DNA of 41,321 nucleotides, from the NCBI GenBank assembly GCA_025359845.1, contig JANYDT010000053.1, positions 1 to 41,321 of the forward strand. The letters run 5' to 3'. This DNA comes from Acidimicrobiia bacterium. Its GTDB lineage: Bacteria; Actinomycetota; Acidimicrobiia; Acidimicrobiales; JANYDT01. This document shows, piece by piece, positions 17,595-24,792 of the stretch; the stretch's first letter is position 1; each line of letters opens with the position of its first letter. The notes beneath the pieces are model-generated. The model was given only the letters and a program-made list of their open reading frames with translations. It ran no database searches and was not told where the DNA came from. Made by a program: the position numbers and the translations under genes.

Positions 17595-18398
17595 CTACTG
17601 AGGTCCTCCGGCTGTCATCTGGGCCAGCATCTGTTCAAGCGCGGCCTGATCCGGCCCGACGAACGGCTGCGCTGACGGGACGGCCGCGAGGGAGGCCAGC
17701 AGTCGCTCCGTTATGCTGCCGGAGGCGGCCGGCAGGTGGCTGCTCAGGATCATGGTGGGCTCGATCGCGCGGATGGCGTCCAGCTCCCTTGCGAACGGTG
17801 CGGTGTCGACCTTGTGCAGCCAAGGGGAGTCGACGGTGGCCCAGAGGACTTGTCCCTGTCGCAGCTCGTCGTCGGAGAGGTCAGCCGCGTTTTCGGGCAC
17901 TACTGACAGGAGTGCTCCGAAGCAGTCGGAGCTGAAGAGCGCCCCGGACTTGTCGTCGTGGAAGCCGGTTGTCGAAGGGTTGTCGAATGCGGGTGGTTTG
18001 ACGGCGGTGAGTGTGCGGTCGCCGACGGCGATCTTCTGCCCGGGGTTGAGGAGGTGGACCCGGTCCATCGGCAGGGGGGCGGTGAGGCTCATGATGCCGA
18101 CTCCGAGAAACGTGGTGATGATCCGGAGTTCGGCGTTCTCGGCCAGCAGCTGTGGCAGGGCTCCGATGTGGTCGAAGTCGGGGTGGGTGAGCCAGATCCA
18201 TTTCAGGTCGGCGGGATCGAGGACCGATCGCAGCGCGGTCATGAACTCCTCGCGCTCGATGACGGCGCCGGTGTCGACCAGGAGCGGTTCGGGACCGTGC
18301 AGGACGAACGCGTTGATGGGAACGAGTCCGAAGCCCGGGATCGGGAAGCTCGATGTCAGCACGTCGATGTCGGGTGCGGCCTTGTAGGTGGTGATCAT
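17595..18398 (-). CDS. MBL-fold metallo-hydrolase / diiron-protein-like
   Basis: 267 aa from ATG 18398, with a strong ribosome site (AGGAGACAGG). Metallo-beta-lactamase fold with the metal motif THPDFDHIGAL (His72, Asp74, Asp76, His77). The Asp at 74 where many MBLs have His resembles the FprA/flavodiiron subgroup of the fold. Further ligands appear in FSSDCFGALLS (Asp) and MILSSHLPAASG (His), also like flavodiiron-type beta-lactamase domains. No flavodoxin domain is attached. It could be an oxygen-sensing or hydrolytic enzyme acting with the upstream cupin and SRPBCC genes, which run in the same direction (26-bp gap from the cupin). Confidence 0.83.
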   Translation of the reverse strand: MITTYKAAPDIDVLTSSFPIPGFGLVPINAFVLHGPEPLLVDTGAVIEREEFMTALRSVLDPADLKWIWLTHPDFDHIGALPQLLAENAELRIITTFLGVGIMSLTAPLPMDRVHLLNPGQKIAVGDRTLTAVKPPAFDNPSTTGFHDDKSGALFSSDCFGALLSVVPENAADLSDDELRQGQVLWATVDSPWLHKVDTAPFARELDAIRAIEPTMILSSHLPAASGSITERLLASLAAVPSAQPFVGPDQAALEQMLAQMTAGGPQ

Positions 18399-18424
18399 GA
18401 CCTGTCTCCTTCGTGGTTGATGGT

Positions 18425-18742
18425 TCAGGAGGGCTCGAGGATGTCGAGCCCGTGTGCTGTTTCGGCGGCGGCGAGGAGCGGGGCGTCTCGCGGGGGAAGG
18501 TCGGGGGGTGGCAAGGTCAAAGCGGTCGCCGGCGATCCGCAGGTGTACCAGGCCTCGTGCTCGTGGTGATGCCGGTGACTCGGCGACCCGAAGCCCCGCG
18601 TCGCGTACACCTCGGCGACGGCCAGGTTCCCGGACGTCTGGTCGCCGGTCGTCTTGTAGGTGAGCAGACCACCGGAGAACCACAGCGCCTCACCCTCACC
18701 GCCGTCGAGCAGATAGCCGCCGGGCGCCACGCTCAGGGTCAC
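18425..18742 (-). CDS. Cupin-domain protein, possibly damaged by compensating frameshifts
   Basis: 105 aa from GTG 18742, which overlaps the SRPBCC stop (GTGA), so the two are coupled. The first cupin motif is clear: GSPSHRHHHEHEAWY, with three or more histidines and a Glu. After it the reading frame (TCGSPATALTLPPPDLPPRD) does not look like a cupin strand, while an alternative frame there reads HLRIAGDRFDLATP, which does. The original frame becomes plausible again at DLPPRDAPLLAAAETAHGLDILEPS. Two opposite indels at ~18500-18545, a region of G-runs, would reconcile this. It may therefore be partly scrambled or reflect sequencing error. Confidence 0.6.
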   Translation of the reverse strand: MTLSVAPGGYLLDGGEGEALWFSGGLLTYKTTGDQTSGNLAVAEVYATRGFGSPSHRHHHEHEAWYTCGSPATALTLPPPDLPPRDAPLLAAAETAHGLDILEPS

Positions 18743-19245
18743 GGTTGATCCTGCGTGGGGGTGGCGGCTTCGGCCGCGACCTTGAGCTGCTCGAGCGTGT
18801 GGCGCATTCCCTCCAGCAGTTCGCGGTGCCGGTTGGTGGGGACGTCGACGATCCGAGCCCAGGCCGGGATCCACCTCACCTCGTAGGACTCGGTTACCCG
18901 CGTGCCGCCGTCGACGGGCTCGAAGCGGTACCGCCACACGGTGGACTCCCGGCCCCCCTCCTCGGTGAAGAAGGCGAACTCTCGTCCGGCGTCTGCGCAG
19001 AGGACACGGCCGTGACGCGACCAGCGGATGAGGCCCCGCGGTCCGCCCCGGTTGTGGCCGACGAACCTGGCGCCTTCCGCCGGCCCGGTGGTGCCGCCTT
19101 CCCACTCGACGCGTTGGCACTCGGGGCTCCACTCGCCCATGCGCGGCAGGTCGGCCACCATGTCGTACAGGCGCGCGGGGGCGGCGTTGATGACGATCTG
19201 TTGGCTGTCCTTCGTCAGCCACCATCGTTGGTTCTTCGGGGGCAT
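18739..19245 (-). CDS. SRPBCC family protein (polyketide cyclase/dehydrase-like)
   Basis: A 168-aa START/SRPBCC hydrophobic-cavity protein. The N-terminal strand (QIVINAAPARLYDMVADLPRMGEWSPECQRVEW) is the classic family opening. A central segment GARFVGHNRGG, then WRYRFEPVDGGTRVTESYEV, completes the beta grip, and a long C-terminal helix (RELLEGMRHTLEQLKVAAE) closes the cavity. Such proteins bind or cyclise lipids and aromatic ligands. The start at 19245 is chosen because GGAGG lies 5 bases upstream; ATG 19272 is an alternative without a ribosome site. It heads the SRPBCC-cupin-MBL operon and diverges from a TetR gene that probably controls it. Confidence 0.85.
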   Translation of the reverse strand: MPPKNQRWWLTKDSQQIVINAAPARLYDMVADLPRMGEWSPECQRVEWEGGTTGPAEGARFVGHNRGGPRGLIRWSRHGRVLCADAGREFAFFTEEGGRESTVWRYRFEPVDGGTRVTESYEVRWIPAWARIVDVPTNRHRELLEGMRHTLEQLKVAAEAATPTQDQP

Positions 19246-19285
19246 CCGGTCCTCCATCTTCCATGTCGTCATTGGGTACGGATCT

Positions 19286-19315
19286 TAAGCTAGCACTATT
19301 AGCTCTAGCTGTCAA
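19286..19315. promoter_or_regulatory. Candidate TetR operator and minus-strand promoter
   Basis: AGCTAG (19288-19293) and CTAGCT (19305-19310) form an inverted repeat with an 11-base spacer in the divergent gap. On the minus strand a perfect -35 box TTGACA lies at 19315-19310, and a weak -10 follows the repeat. The operator would therefore lie between -35 and -10 of the SRPBCC operon, a normal place for TetR repression. Confidence 0.5.
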
Positions 19316-19324
19316 GCAAAGAAT

Positions 19325-20029
19325 ATGCTACGCTCCCCCCTAATGAAGCAGGATGAAGCCACAGCACAGACCCCGACGCCGCAACGAGCCGACCGGCGCG
19401 ACCGACGCCGCCAAGAGACGATTGAGGAGATCCTCGACATCGCCGCCGCGGTGATGACCGAGGAAGGGGTCAATGGCCTCAGCCTGGCCGAGGTAGCCCG
19501 CCGACTCGGCGTGCAGCCCCCCTCGATCTACAAGTACTTCCCGTCGCTGATGGCCATCTACGATGTCCTCTTCCGGCGCGGTCAAGTCGAACACCTCGAT
19601 GTCATGCGTCAGGCAATGGCCCGCGCCGAACCCGGGCTCGACGCCTTGACCGCGGGCCTCGAGGCCAGCGGGCGCTGGGCGCTCGCCAACCGGGCGACTG
19701 CCCAGCTGATGTTCTGGCGCCCGGTCCCGAACTTCGAACCATCCGCCGAAGCGTTCGCCCCCAGCATCGAGATGGCTTCGCTCCAGCGCGCCGCGATGGC
19801 CGACGCCGTCGCCGCCGGCCAGCTCGGCCCTGAGGCCGACTCCGAAGACGCCGTCTATCTCGTCTCGACGCTGATCGTCGGAGTGCTCAGCCAGGCCATG
19901 GCCAACGAGCCCGACCTCGAATGGGGCCAGGGTCGCTTCACCCCCACCTTCCCGAAACTCATGAAGCTGTTCGCCGCTGCCTACCCGGTTCCCAACGCCG
20001 GATCGAAGCAGCGGAGCGGCACTCGCTGA
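19325..20029 (+). CDS. TetR/AcrR family transcriptional regulator
   Basis: 234 aa. The N-terminal DNA-binding domain (~30-75) contains ETIEEILDIAAAVMTEEG and the helix-turn-helix SLAEVARRLGVQPPSIYKYFPS. The C-terminal domain (~90-220) is helical and fits the WHG/TetR_C type, with TAQLMFWRPVPNFEPS. ATG 19343 (MKQDEATAQ) is an equally likely start; neither has a strong ribosome site. It diverges from the SRPBCC operon with an inverted repeat in the gap and is likely its repressor and autorepressor. The ligand is presumably a small hydrophobic molecule handled by the SRPBCC protein; this is inference. Confidence 0.9.
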   Translation: MLRSPLMKQDEATAQTPTPQRADRRDRRRQETIEEILDIAAAVMTEEGVNGLSLAEVARRLGVQPPSIYKYFPSLMAIYDVLFRRGQVEHLDVMRQAMARAEPGLDALTAGLEASGRWALANRATAQLMFWRPVPNFEPSAEAFAPSIEMASLQRAAMADAVAAGQLGPEADSEDAVYLVSTLIVGVLSQAMANEPDLEWGQGRFTPTFPKLMKLFAAAYPVPNAGSKQRSGTR

Positions 20030-20059
20030 AGCGCCAAGAGGGAGGCCACGCGTTCGCCG

Positions 20060-20335
20060 CGGATACGGGCATCTTGGTCGAGTGGTGGCGGACGGCGACT
20101 CGCTCGCCATCAGCTGGGGCGGGCCGCGTCGAGGGTGACTGCGTCCGTCAGGTGCTTGGATGCACGAGCCTGGTCGCTATCCAACCGGGCGAGTTTCGTT
20201 CAAGGTCCATCAGGCCAACGAACCATTCCAGAAGTTCGTTGCCGAGATCGTCCCGAATCTGATCGACACTGTGGTGTTCCTTCTGCCATTCGGCAATTCG
20301 GTCTCATCAATCGTTGATACTCCCGATATATAGGG
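20060..20335 (+). pseudogene. Broken C-terminal fragment of an unidentified gene
   Basis: The 317-bp gap after the TetR gene holds coding-like sequence. One frame reads GRVEGDCVRQVLGCTSLVAIQPGEF (about 20117-20195). The next frame continues as FKVHQANEPFQKFVAEIVPN, LIDTVVFLLPFGNSVSSIVD and a TAG stop at about 20331. The change of frame near 20195 indicates an indel. The sequence is not low-complexity and has amphipathic helices. I do not recognise the family. It abuts the ISL3 relic, so the IS may have truncated a neighbouring gene. Confidence 0.5.
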
Positions 20336-20890
20336 TTCTTCGGATTTCAGCGGGGTGTGATGGTGGGGAGGAGGTTCCAGTTGGGTTTGTTGGCGTAGAG
20401 GAGTGCTCGGGCGCGGTAGCGGGCGAATTTGGTGAATCCGAACCCGACTCGTTTGATGCGTTTGATCAAGTTGTTCATTGCTTCGGTTGGTGCGTTGGTG
20501 ACGTACAAAACGACACGCTCGCTCACCGGGGCCGCAACGCGGCGGCGGCAGTCATCGACGGCGGTGTTGGTGAGCTTGATCACATGGAACGGATCCGCGA
20601 CCTGGCAAGCGTCGGGCAGGGCCGTGTTGAACACGGACCGGTACGGGCCCGACAGGTCCAGCGTCGTTCACTCGATGGCGTCGCGCCACGGCTTTGGTTC
20701 ACTGAGCACGTCTCGTTCGCGCACACCCACCGGCGCCTGCGCCACAACAGCCGGGCCGGGCGCCGGTGGGTGTGCGAACACGGGCAAATCGACGAGCATC
20801 ACCCGGTCACGGTCCTTCCCACGTCCGGGTGCACCACCAAGCCGCACACGCCGGGCGTGGCCCACGGCACTCGATGATCACGACAACCCA
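20331..20890 (-). mobile_element. ISL3-family insertion sequence relic
   Basis: Minus-strand fragments of one ISL3 transposase occur in order but in several frames: IIECRG and CGLVVHP, then RVMLVDLPVFAHP, then RRPARLLWRRRRWVCANETC (the N-terminal zinc-finger region), then after a TGA, TLDLSGPYRSVFNTALPDA with ADPFHVIKLTNTAVDDCRRR. After an internal deletion the conserved C-terminus follows, PTEAMNNLIKRIKRVGFGFT and RARALLYANKPNWNLLPTI, with its stop at 20347. Full-length ISL3 transposases are ~400 aa, so more than half is missing. The 3' end has the likely terminal repeat GGGTTCTTCGGATTTCAGC at ~20333-20351. The other end was not found. Inactive. Confidence 0.82.
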
Positions 20891-20903
20891 GTCGCCGGTC
20901 CTT

Positions 20904-21566
20904 TTACCGACTCAGCGCGGCGCGTACCGACGCGGGCACGGCGATACCTGGCCTGAGGTCCCCGGCCGCAACCGCGGCTCCGGCCACGACCCGAAGAGCG
21001 ATGGTTCCGGCCCACACCGGCGCGCCGAGATCGTCCTCGTCGTCAACCGGACCGCCCACGCGCAGCTTGGCCGACGCCTCGGTAATCGGCATCGCCAGCA
21101 CCTTTGTGGCCGCCAATTCATTGCGGGTATGGGCGCGCACCTCACTCGGACGCCCGGGCAAGATATGATCGACCACCGCGTCAAGGGCCAGCGTCTTTTC
21201 GTCGTCTTCCTCGACGAGGCGAGCCGACCCCAACACCACCACCGATCGATAATTCATCGAGTGATGAAAGGCCGACCGTGCGACCACCAACCCATCGATA
21301 TGCGTCATGGTGGCGCACACTCGACGCCCGTCGCCGATAGAGCGCAACATCCGCGACGCCGCCGATCCATGCACATACAGCGTGTCGGACACTCGCGCGC
21401 AGATCGTCGGAATCACGTACGGCTGATCATCCACCACAAATCCAAGATGGCAGATCAGCGCCGAATCAATGATCGCATCGATCACCTCCCGCTCAAATCG
21501 CCCCCGCTCCGGCAACCGCTTCAGAGTCGTAAGTTCGGTCAGCTCCAACTTCTCAGGCATTGCCAC
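20904..21566 (-). CDS. Pyridoxamine 5'-phosphate oxidase-like flavin-binding protein
   Basis: 220 aa with the split-barrel FMN-binding fold of the PNPOx-like/NimA group. Features are the opening RGRFEREVIDAIIDSALICHLGFVVDDQPYVIPT in pieces, TLYVHGSAASRMLRSIGDG (flavin phosphate region), VCATMTHIDGLVVARSAFHHSMNYRSVVVLG, and a C-terminal extension. Such proteins bind FMN, heme or F420, often reduce nitro compounds or act in detoxification, and are cytosolic. ATG 21566 and a second Met two codons on (MPEKLELTEL) are both possible. No operon partner is evident; the downstream ISL3 relic begins 14 bp after the stop. Confidence 0.87.
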   Translation of the reverse strand: MAMPEKLELTELTTLKRLPERGRFEREVIDAIIDSALICHLGFVVDDQPYVIPTICARVSDTLYVHGSAASRMLRSIGDGRRVCATMTHIDGLVVARSAFHHSMNYRSVVVLGSARLVEEDDEKTLALDAVVDHILPGRPSEVRAHTRNELAATKVLAMPITEASAKLRVGGPVDDEDDLGAPVWAGTIALRVVAGAAVAAGDLRPGIAVPASVRAALSR

Positions 21567-21685
21567 ATTCTGCCTGCTCGCCCGCCCCTCCCCCGTCTAT
21601 TTGTTGGGGGCCAGCCCCGACGAGCGCCGCGAGCAAGCGGGCCCAACCAACGGGGGAGGGCGCTTTGGCCCCCTCCCTGGGGACC

Positions 21686-22930
21686 CTATACGCAGTATGC
21701 GCGCAATGGCGCGAATCCGTTGAATCCGATGGCCGAGTAAGTGGTCGTGTAGGCACCGGTGGAAAGGACTTCGACTAAATCGCCGGCTTCGAGAGCGAGC
21801 GGCAGCCGGTAATCAGTCTTTTCGTAGAGTACATCAGCGGAGTCACAGGTCGGACCGGCAATGGTGACGTTGCCCGCCATTTGGCCATCGTGGGGCGTTC
21901 GCAACCGGTACCTGATGGCCTCGTCCATGGTTTCGGCGAGTCCGCCGAACTTACCGACATCAAGATACACCCAGCGGCGATCGTCGAGCACATGCTTCTT
22001 GCTGACGAGCACGACTTCGGTCTGCAGGACGCCGGCATCAGCCACCATATAGCGCCCCGGCTCAGCGATGATACGCGGAAAGTTCACTCCACCGATTGGT
22101 CCGAACAATGGCTCGAGGTGGCGCTGCAGTGCGGCCCGGATGGCTTTAGCGTAGTTTTCGACCGGGCGCATCGGATCGAGGTATGTGCCCGGAAAGCCGC
22201 CGCCGATGTTGACAACCGACAACGTCACGCCTTCGTCGAGGAGGCGCCGGGCAAGGCTGGAGATTTCGGCGAGGGCGCCATCCCACGCATGCACGTCGCG
22301 CTGTTGGCTGCCCACATGAAACGACACGCCCACTTCGAAGCCTGCGTCAGCCGCCATGAGTAGAAGTCGCTCGGCCTCCTCGGTCTCGCAACCGAACTTT
22401 CGCGACAGAGGCCAGTCCGCTCCCTCCCCGTTGCAGAGGATGCGACAAAACACCAACGAGCCCGGGGCTTCGGCCACCAGCTTGGCCAGTTCGGCTTCGG
22501 AATCGAAGGCAAAGATGCGCACGCCCTGGCGATACGCGCCGGCAATATCTCGCTGCTTCTTGATGGTGTTGCCATAGGAGATCTGATCGGGCGTGGCGCC
22601 GGCCGCGAGCACCATGTCAATCTCGCCCGGCGACGCCACGTCGAAGCTTGAGCCTCGCTCCAATAGCGTATTCAAAATCTCCGGTGCCGGATTGGCTTTC
22701 ACGGCGTAGAAAATGTCTGCTTCGGGCAACGCCGCATGTAACGCGTCGTAGCGCTCTGCCACCACTTCCAGGTCGACGACCACGAACGGTGTCTCGTGGC
22801 CTTCCTGAAGAAACGCGGCAACCTTCTCCGAATACGGAGCGGTACTCAGCGAATCTTGAGCCTGGTTCTCTCGCACGGGCGAGACGAGCCTGGGCGAGAC
22901 GAGCCTGGTGGGGACGAGCGTGGTGGGCAA
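21686..22930 (-). CDS. Ornithine/lysine-type PLP decarboxylase (fold III, group IV)
   Basis: 414 aa from TTG 22930. Converts ornithine and/or lysine (possibly another basic amino acid) to the diamine with CO2 release. The PLP lysine is Lys78 in FYAVKANP. Other hallmarks are the glycine-rich phosphate site VVNIGGGFPG, EPGRYMVADAGV, and the C-terminal catalytic Cys362 in GPTCDSADVLYE, with Tyr in AYTTTYSAIGFNGF near the end. The spacing matches eukaryotic-type ornithine decarboxylase (Lys69/Cys360 in the mammalian enzyme). The start is decided by a strong Shine-Dalgarno AGGAGGT, 6 bases before TTG; no ATG exists nearby. The first ~20 residues are a repetitive TLVPTRLVSPRLVSP stretch. A stem-loop lies just upstream of the ribosome site. 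Polyamine synthesis is the likely pathway. Confidence 0.9.
   Translation of the reverse strand: MPTTLVPTRLVSPRLVSPVRENQAQDSLSTAPYSEKVAAFLQEGHETPFVVVDLEVVAERYDALHAALPEADIFYAVKANPAPEILNTLLERGSSFDVASPGEIDMVLAAGATPDQISYGNTIKKQRDIAGAYRQGVRIFAFDSEAELAKLVAEAPGSLVFCRILCNGEGADWPLSRKFGCETEEAERLLLMAADAGFEVGVSFHVGSQQRDVHAWDGALAEISSLARRLLDEGVTLSVVNIGGGFPGTYLDPMRPVENYAKAIRAALQRHLEPLFGPIGGVNFPRIIAEPGRYMVADAGVLQTEVVLVSKKHVLDDRRWVYLDVGKFGGLAETMDEAIRYRLRTPHDGQMAGNVTIAGPTCDSADVLYEKTDYRLPLALEAGDLVEVLSTGAYTTTYSAIGFNGFAPLRAYCV
22868..22930 (-). repeat. Imperfect ~15-bp tandem repeats in the start of the decarboxylase gene
   Basis: On the plus strand the unit GGGCGAGACGAGCCT occurs twice in tandem and a third, degenerate copy (GGGGACGAGCGTGGT) follows, up to the start codon. 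They encode the N-terminal LVPTRLVSPRLVSP. The repeat is in frame and probably does not affect the fold. Confidence 0.6.
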
Positions 22931-22935
22931 TAGAG

Positions 22936-22968
22936 GACCTCCTATGCGAACCCCCGCACCTTGCGGGG
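22936..22968 (-). promoter_or_regulatory. Shine-Dalgarno and stem-loop in the decarboxylase leader
   Basis: AGGAGGT (22937-22943, read on the minus strand) precedes TTG 22930. Eight bases upstream, CCCCGC and GCGGGG (22952-22957 and 22963-22968) form a 6-bp stem with a 5-base loop. The rest of the 22969-23177 gap shows no gene. The hairpin could insulate or modulate translation. Confidence 0.5.
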
Positions 22969-23177
22969 ACGCACAAGATAAGGATTCGCCGATGAGAATC
23001 GCGCCGGGATTGCCGCGAACGCGTCGATTCGTATCTGGACCACCCACACGTGAACCAAATCGCAGAGCCGATGGCCCCTGCGTGCGGTTCGCCCCCTCTC
23101 GATTCGGTCGCGTGAGGTACGGTCGTTGCTCTCCGCGACCGAAGTGAGGACCGCGCCGGTCGACCCGCCGAGATTCT

Positions 23178-24449
23178 CTACGCGGCGATTTCGCAATCGA
23201 GGTGTTTGATCCCGTTGATGAACATCGAACGCAGGCGCTCCGGCTCACCGGTAGTGGCGATATTCGGAACGCGCGCGAACAGCTCGCGAAACATCACAGT
23301 GATCTCGCGCCGGGCCAGGTGTGCCCCCAGGCAGAAGTGAGGGCCCGGGCCGCCGAAACCGACGTGGGGATTCGGGGTGCGCCGAACGTCGAAGCGATAC
23401 GGATCAGGGAACACGGCCTCGTCACGGTTGGCCGACCAATAGAACATGACGAGCTTGTCGCCTTGGTTGATGGCCCGCCCCCGCAGTAGGGCGTCCGCGG
23501 TCGCCGTGCGACGCATGAAGATGACCGGCGACGCGACGCGCACGATCTCTTCCACGGCCGTCGCCGAGACTGCGTCGAAATCGGCGGCCAGAATGGCTCG
23601 TTGCTCAGGATTCTGAGTGAGGAGGTGAAGTCCGTGGGAGATGGCGTTGCGAGTGGTCTCGTTGCCGGCCACGACGAGCAAGATGAAGAACGACCCCAGC
23701 TCTTGGTCGGTCAGGCGTTCGCCGTCGACTTCCGCGTTCACGAGTGCGGAGGTGAGGTCATCGGTCGGGTGTTCGCGTCGGTACTTGCCCAGTTCGGTGA
23801 CCATCCCATGCAAGTCGCCGCCCGCTTGCAAGATCGAATGGATGATCTGGTTCGGATCGGTCTGGTCGACGTACTCCGAATCGCCGGCGCCCAAAATCAC
23901 GTTGGAACACTTGAACACCGTCTCGTAGTCGGCCTCCGGGATGCCCATCATGTCGCAGATGACCTTGAGCGGTAGGCGCGCCGCCACATCGGTCACGAAG
24001 TCGCCGCCTCCGGCCTTCAACAGATCGTCGACGATCTCCTGGGCGGCGCGCTGGACGTCGTCTTCGACTTTCTTGAGCATTCTGGGCGTGAAACCAGATG
24101 CGACGATCTTACGCAGACGGGCGTGGCGGGGATCGTCCATATTGATCATCGAACCGAAGAACTCGTTGAACTCGGCGCCCGTGTCTTGAATACTGGGCGC
24201 GCCGAACCCGGAGCAGTACAGCTGGGGGTTCTTCGACACCTCGAGAATGTCGTCGAACTTGGTAACGGCGTGGTAGCCCCGGCCGGCCACGATGCCAGGA
24301 ATGTCGATCACCGGTTCGGGAAAGAACGGGAGCGGATTCTCGGCCCGCAACGTGGCGAACGCGCCCTCCCGCTCGGCCAGCGGACGGGTCCAGAAGTCGA
24401 TGTCAGACAAGTTGATCTGGTCGAGGCTCAGCGCGTGGACGGGTTTCAT
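23178..24449 (-). CDS. Cytochrome P450
   Basis: 423 aa from ATG 24449, the usual size for soluble actinobacterial P450s. The heme Cys is 373 in FGGPGPHFCLG, the I-helix proton-relay motif is AGNETT (261-266), and the E-x-x-R of helix K is EIVR (301-304). VFPDPYRFDVRR is the usual segment before the heme loop. The overall pattern (MDDPRHARLRKIVASGFTPR, AGNETTRNAISHG) resembles the CYP124/125/142 sterol and methyl-lipid hydroxylases of mycobacteria; this is a similarity by eye, not a substrate proof. It diverges from a ferredoxin gene starting 37 bp away, which should supply its electrons. An in-frame ATG at 24488 would run into the ferredoxin start and is rejected. Confidence 0.93.
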   Translation of the reverse strand: MKPVHALSLDQINLSDIDFWTRPLAEREGAFATLRAENPLPFFPEPVIDIPGIVAGRGYHAVTKFDDILEVSKNPQLYCSGFGAPSIQDTGAEFNEFFGSMINMDDPRHARLRKIVASGFTPRMLKKVEDDVQRAAQEIVDDLLKAGGGDFVTDVAARLPLKVICDMMGIPEADYETVFKCSNVILGAGDSEYVDQTDPNQIIHSILQAGGDLHGMVTELGKYRREHPTDDLTSALVNAEVDGERLTDQELGSFFILLVVAGNETTRNAISHGLHLLTQNPEQRAILAADFDAVSATAVEEIVRVASPVIFMRRTATADALLRGRAINQGDKLVMFYWSANRDEAVFPDPYRFDVRRTPNPHVGFGGPGPHFCLGAHLARREITVMFRELFARVPNIATTGEPERLRSMFINGIKHLDCEIAA

Positions 24450-24486
24450 GGGCGCAGAGCGTACTGGGGGCGGTACCGTTACAGCC

Positions 24487-24687
24487 ATGTCACTACGAGT
24501 GGTCGTCGACTATGACAAATGTGAGAGCAACGGTCTGTGCATGAGCTTCGCTCCGGAGGTATTCGAGGTGCGCGCCGATGACTTCTTGTACGTGTTGAAC
24601 GAGACACCCGGCCCTGAACTTCACGACAAGGTGCGAGCCGCCGAGCGCACCTGCCCCAAACAGGCCATCACCCTCATCGAGGAGTAA
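24487..24687 (+). CDS. [3Fe-4S] ferredoxin, P450 partner
   Basis: A 66-aa ferredoxin from ATG 24487. Cluster cysteines are Cys12 and Cys18 (DYDKCESNGLCM) and Cys56 (RTCPKQAI). Asn15 replaces the fourth Cys, so it binds a [3Fe-4S] cluster like the ferredoxins that feed actinobacterial P450s. The surrounding acidic residues suit docking on a basic P450 surface. It is the divergent neighbour of the P450, with 37 bases between the starts, and is followed by a strong hairpin. The reductase partner is not in the window. Confidence 0.92.
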   Translation: MSLRVVVDYDKCESNGLCMSFAPEVFEVRADDFLYVLNETPGPELHDKVRAAERTCPKQAITLIEE

Positions 24688-24727
24688 GGGTCCGCGCCCT
24701 CACCGACAGAGGGGCTGCGCTTGGCGT

Positions 24728-24753
24728 CCAAAGGGCGAATTTTCGCCGTTTGG
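24728..24753. terminator. Hairpin after the ferredoxin gene
   Basis: CCAAAGGGCGAA (24728-24739) and TTCGCCGTTTGG (24742-24753) are inverted repeats with one mismatch, forming a 12-bp stem. It lies 41 bp after the ferredoxin stop and just before the ISAzo13-type element begins. Confidence 0.65.
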
Positions 24754-24792
24754 CGCTTAGGGTCCGCCCTAGAATAACTCGCGAGGGTTAGT

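Noticed and set aside
17365-17601. A 78-residue open frame in the gap before the MBL gene
   Set aside because: Composition (Arg/Gly/Ser) and absence of a ribosome site or motif suggest chance.
18399-18683. An extension of the MBL gene to 18683 giving a longer N-terminus
   Set aside because: ATG 18398 has a strong ribosome site, and the extension overlaps the cupin gene in another frame.
23000-23248. A 100-residue N-terminal extension of the PLP decarboxylase
   Set aside because: The sequence is Arg/Ser-rich with no domain, and AGGAGGT before TTG 22930 marks the start.
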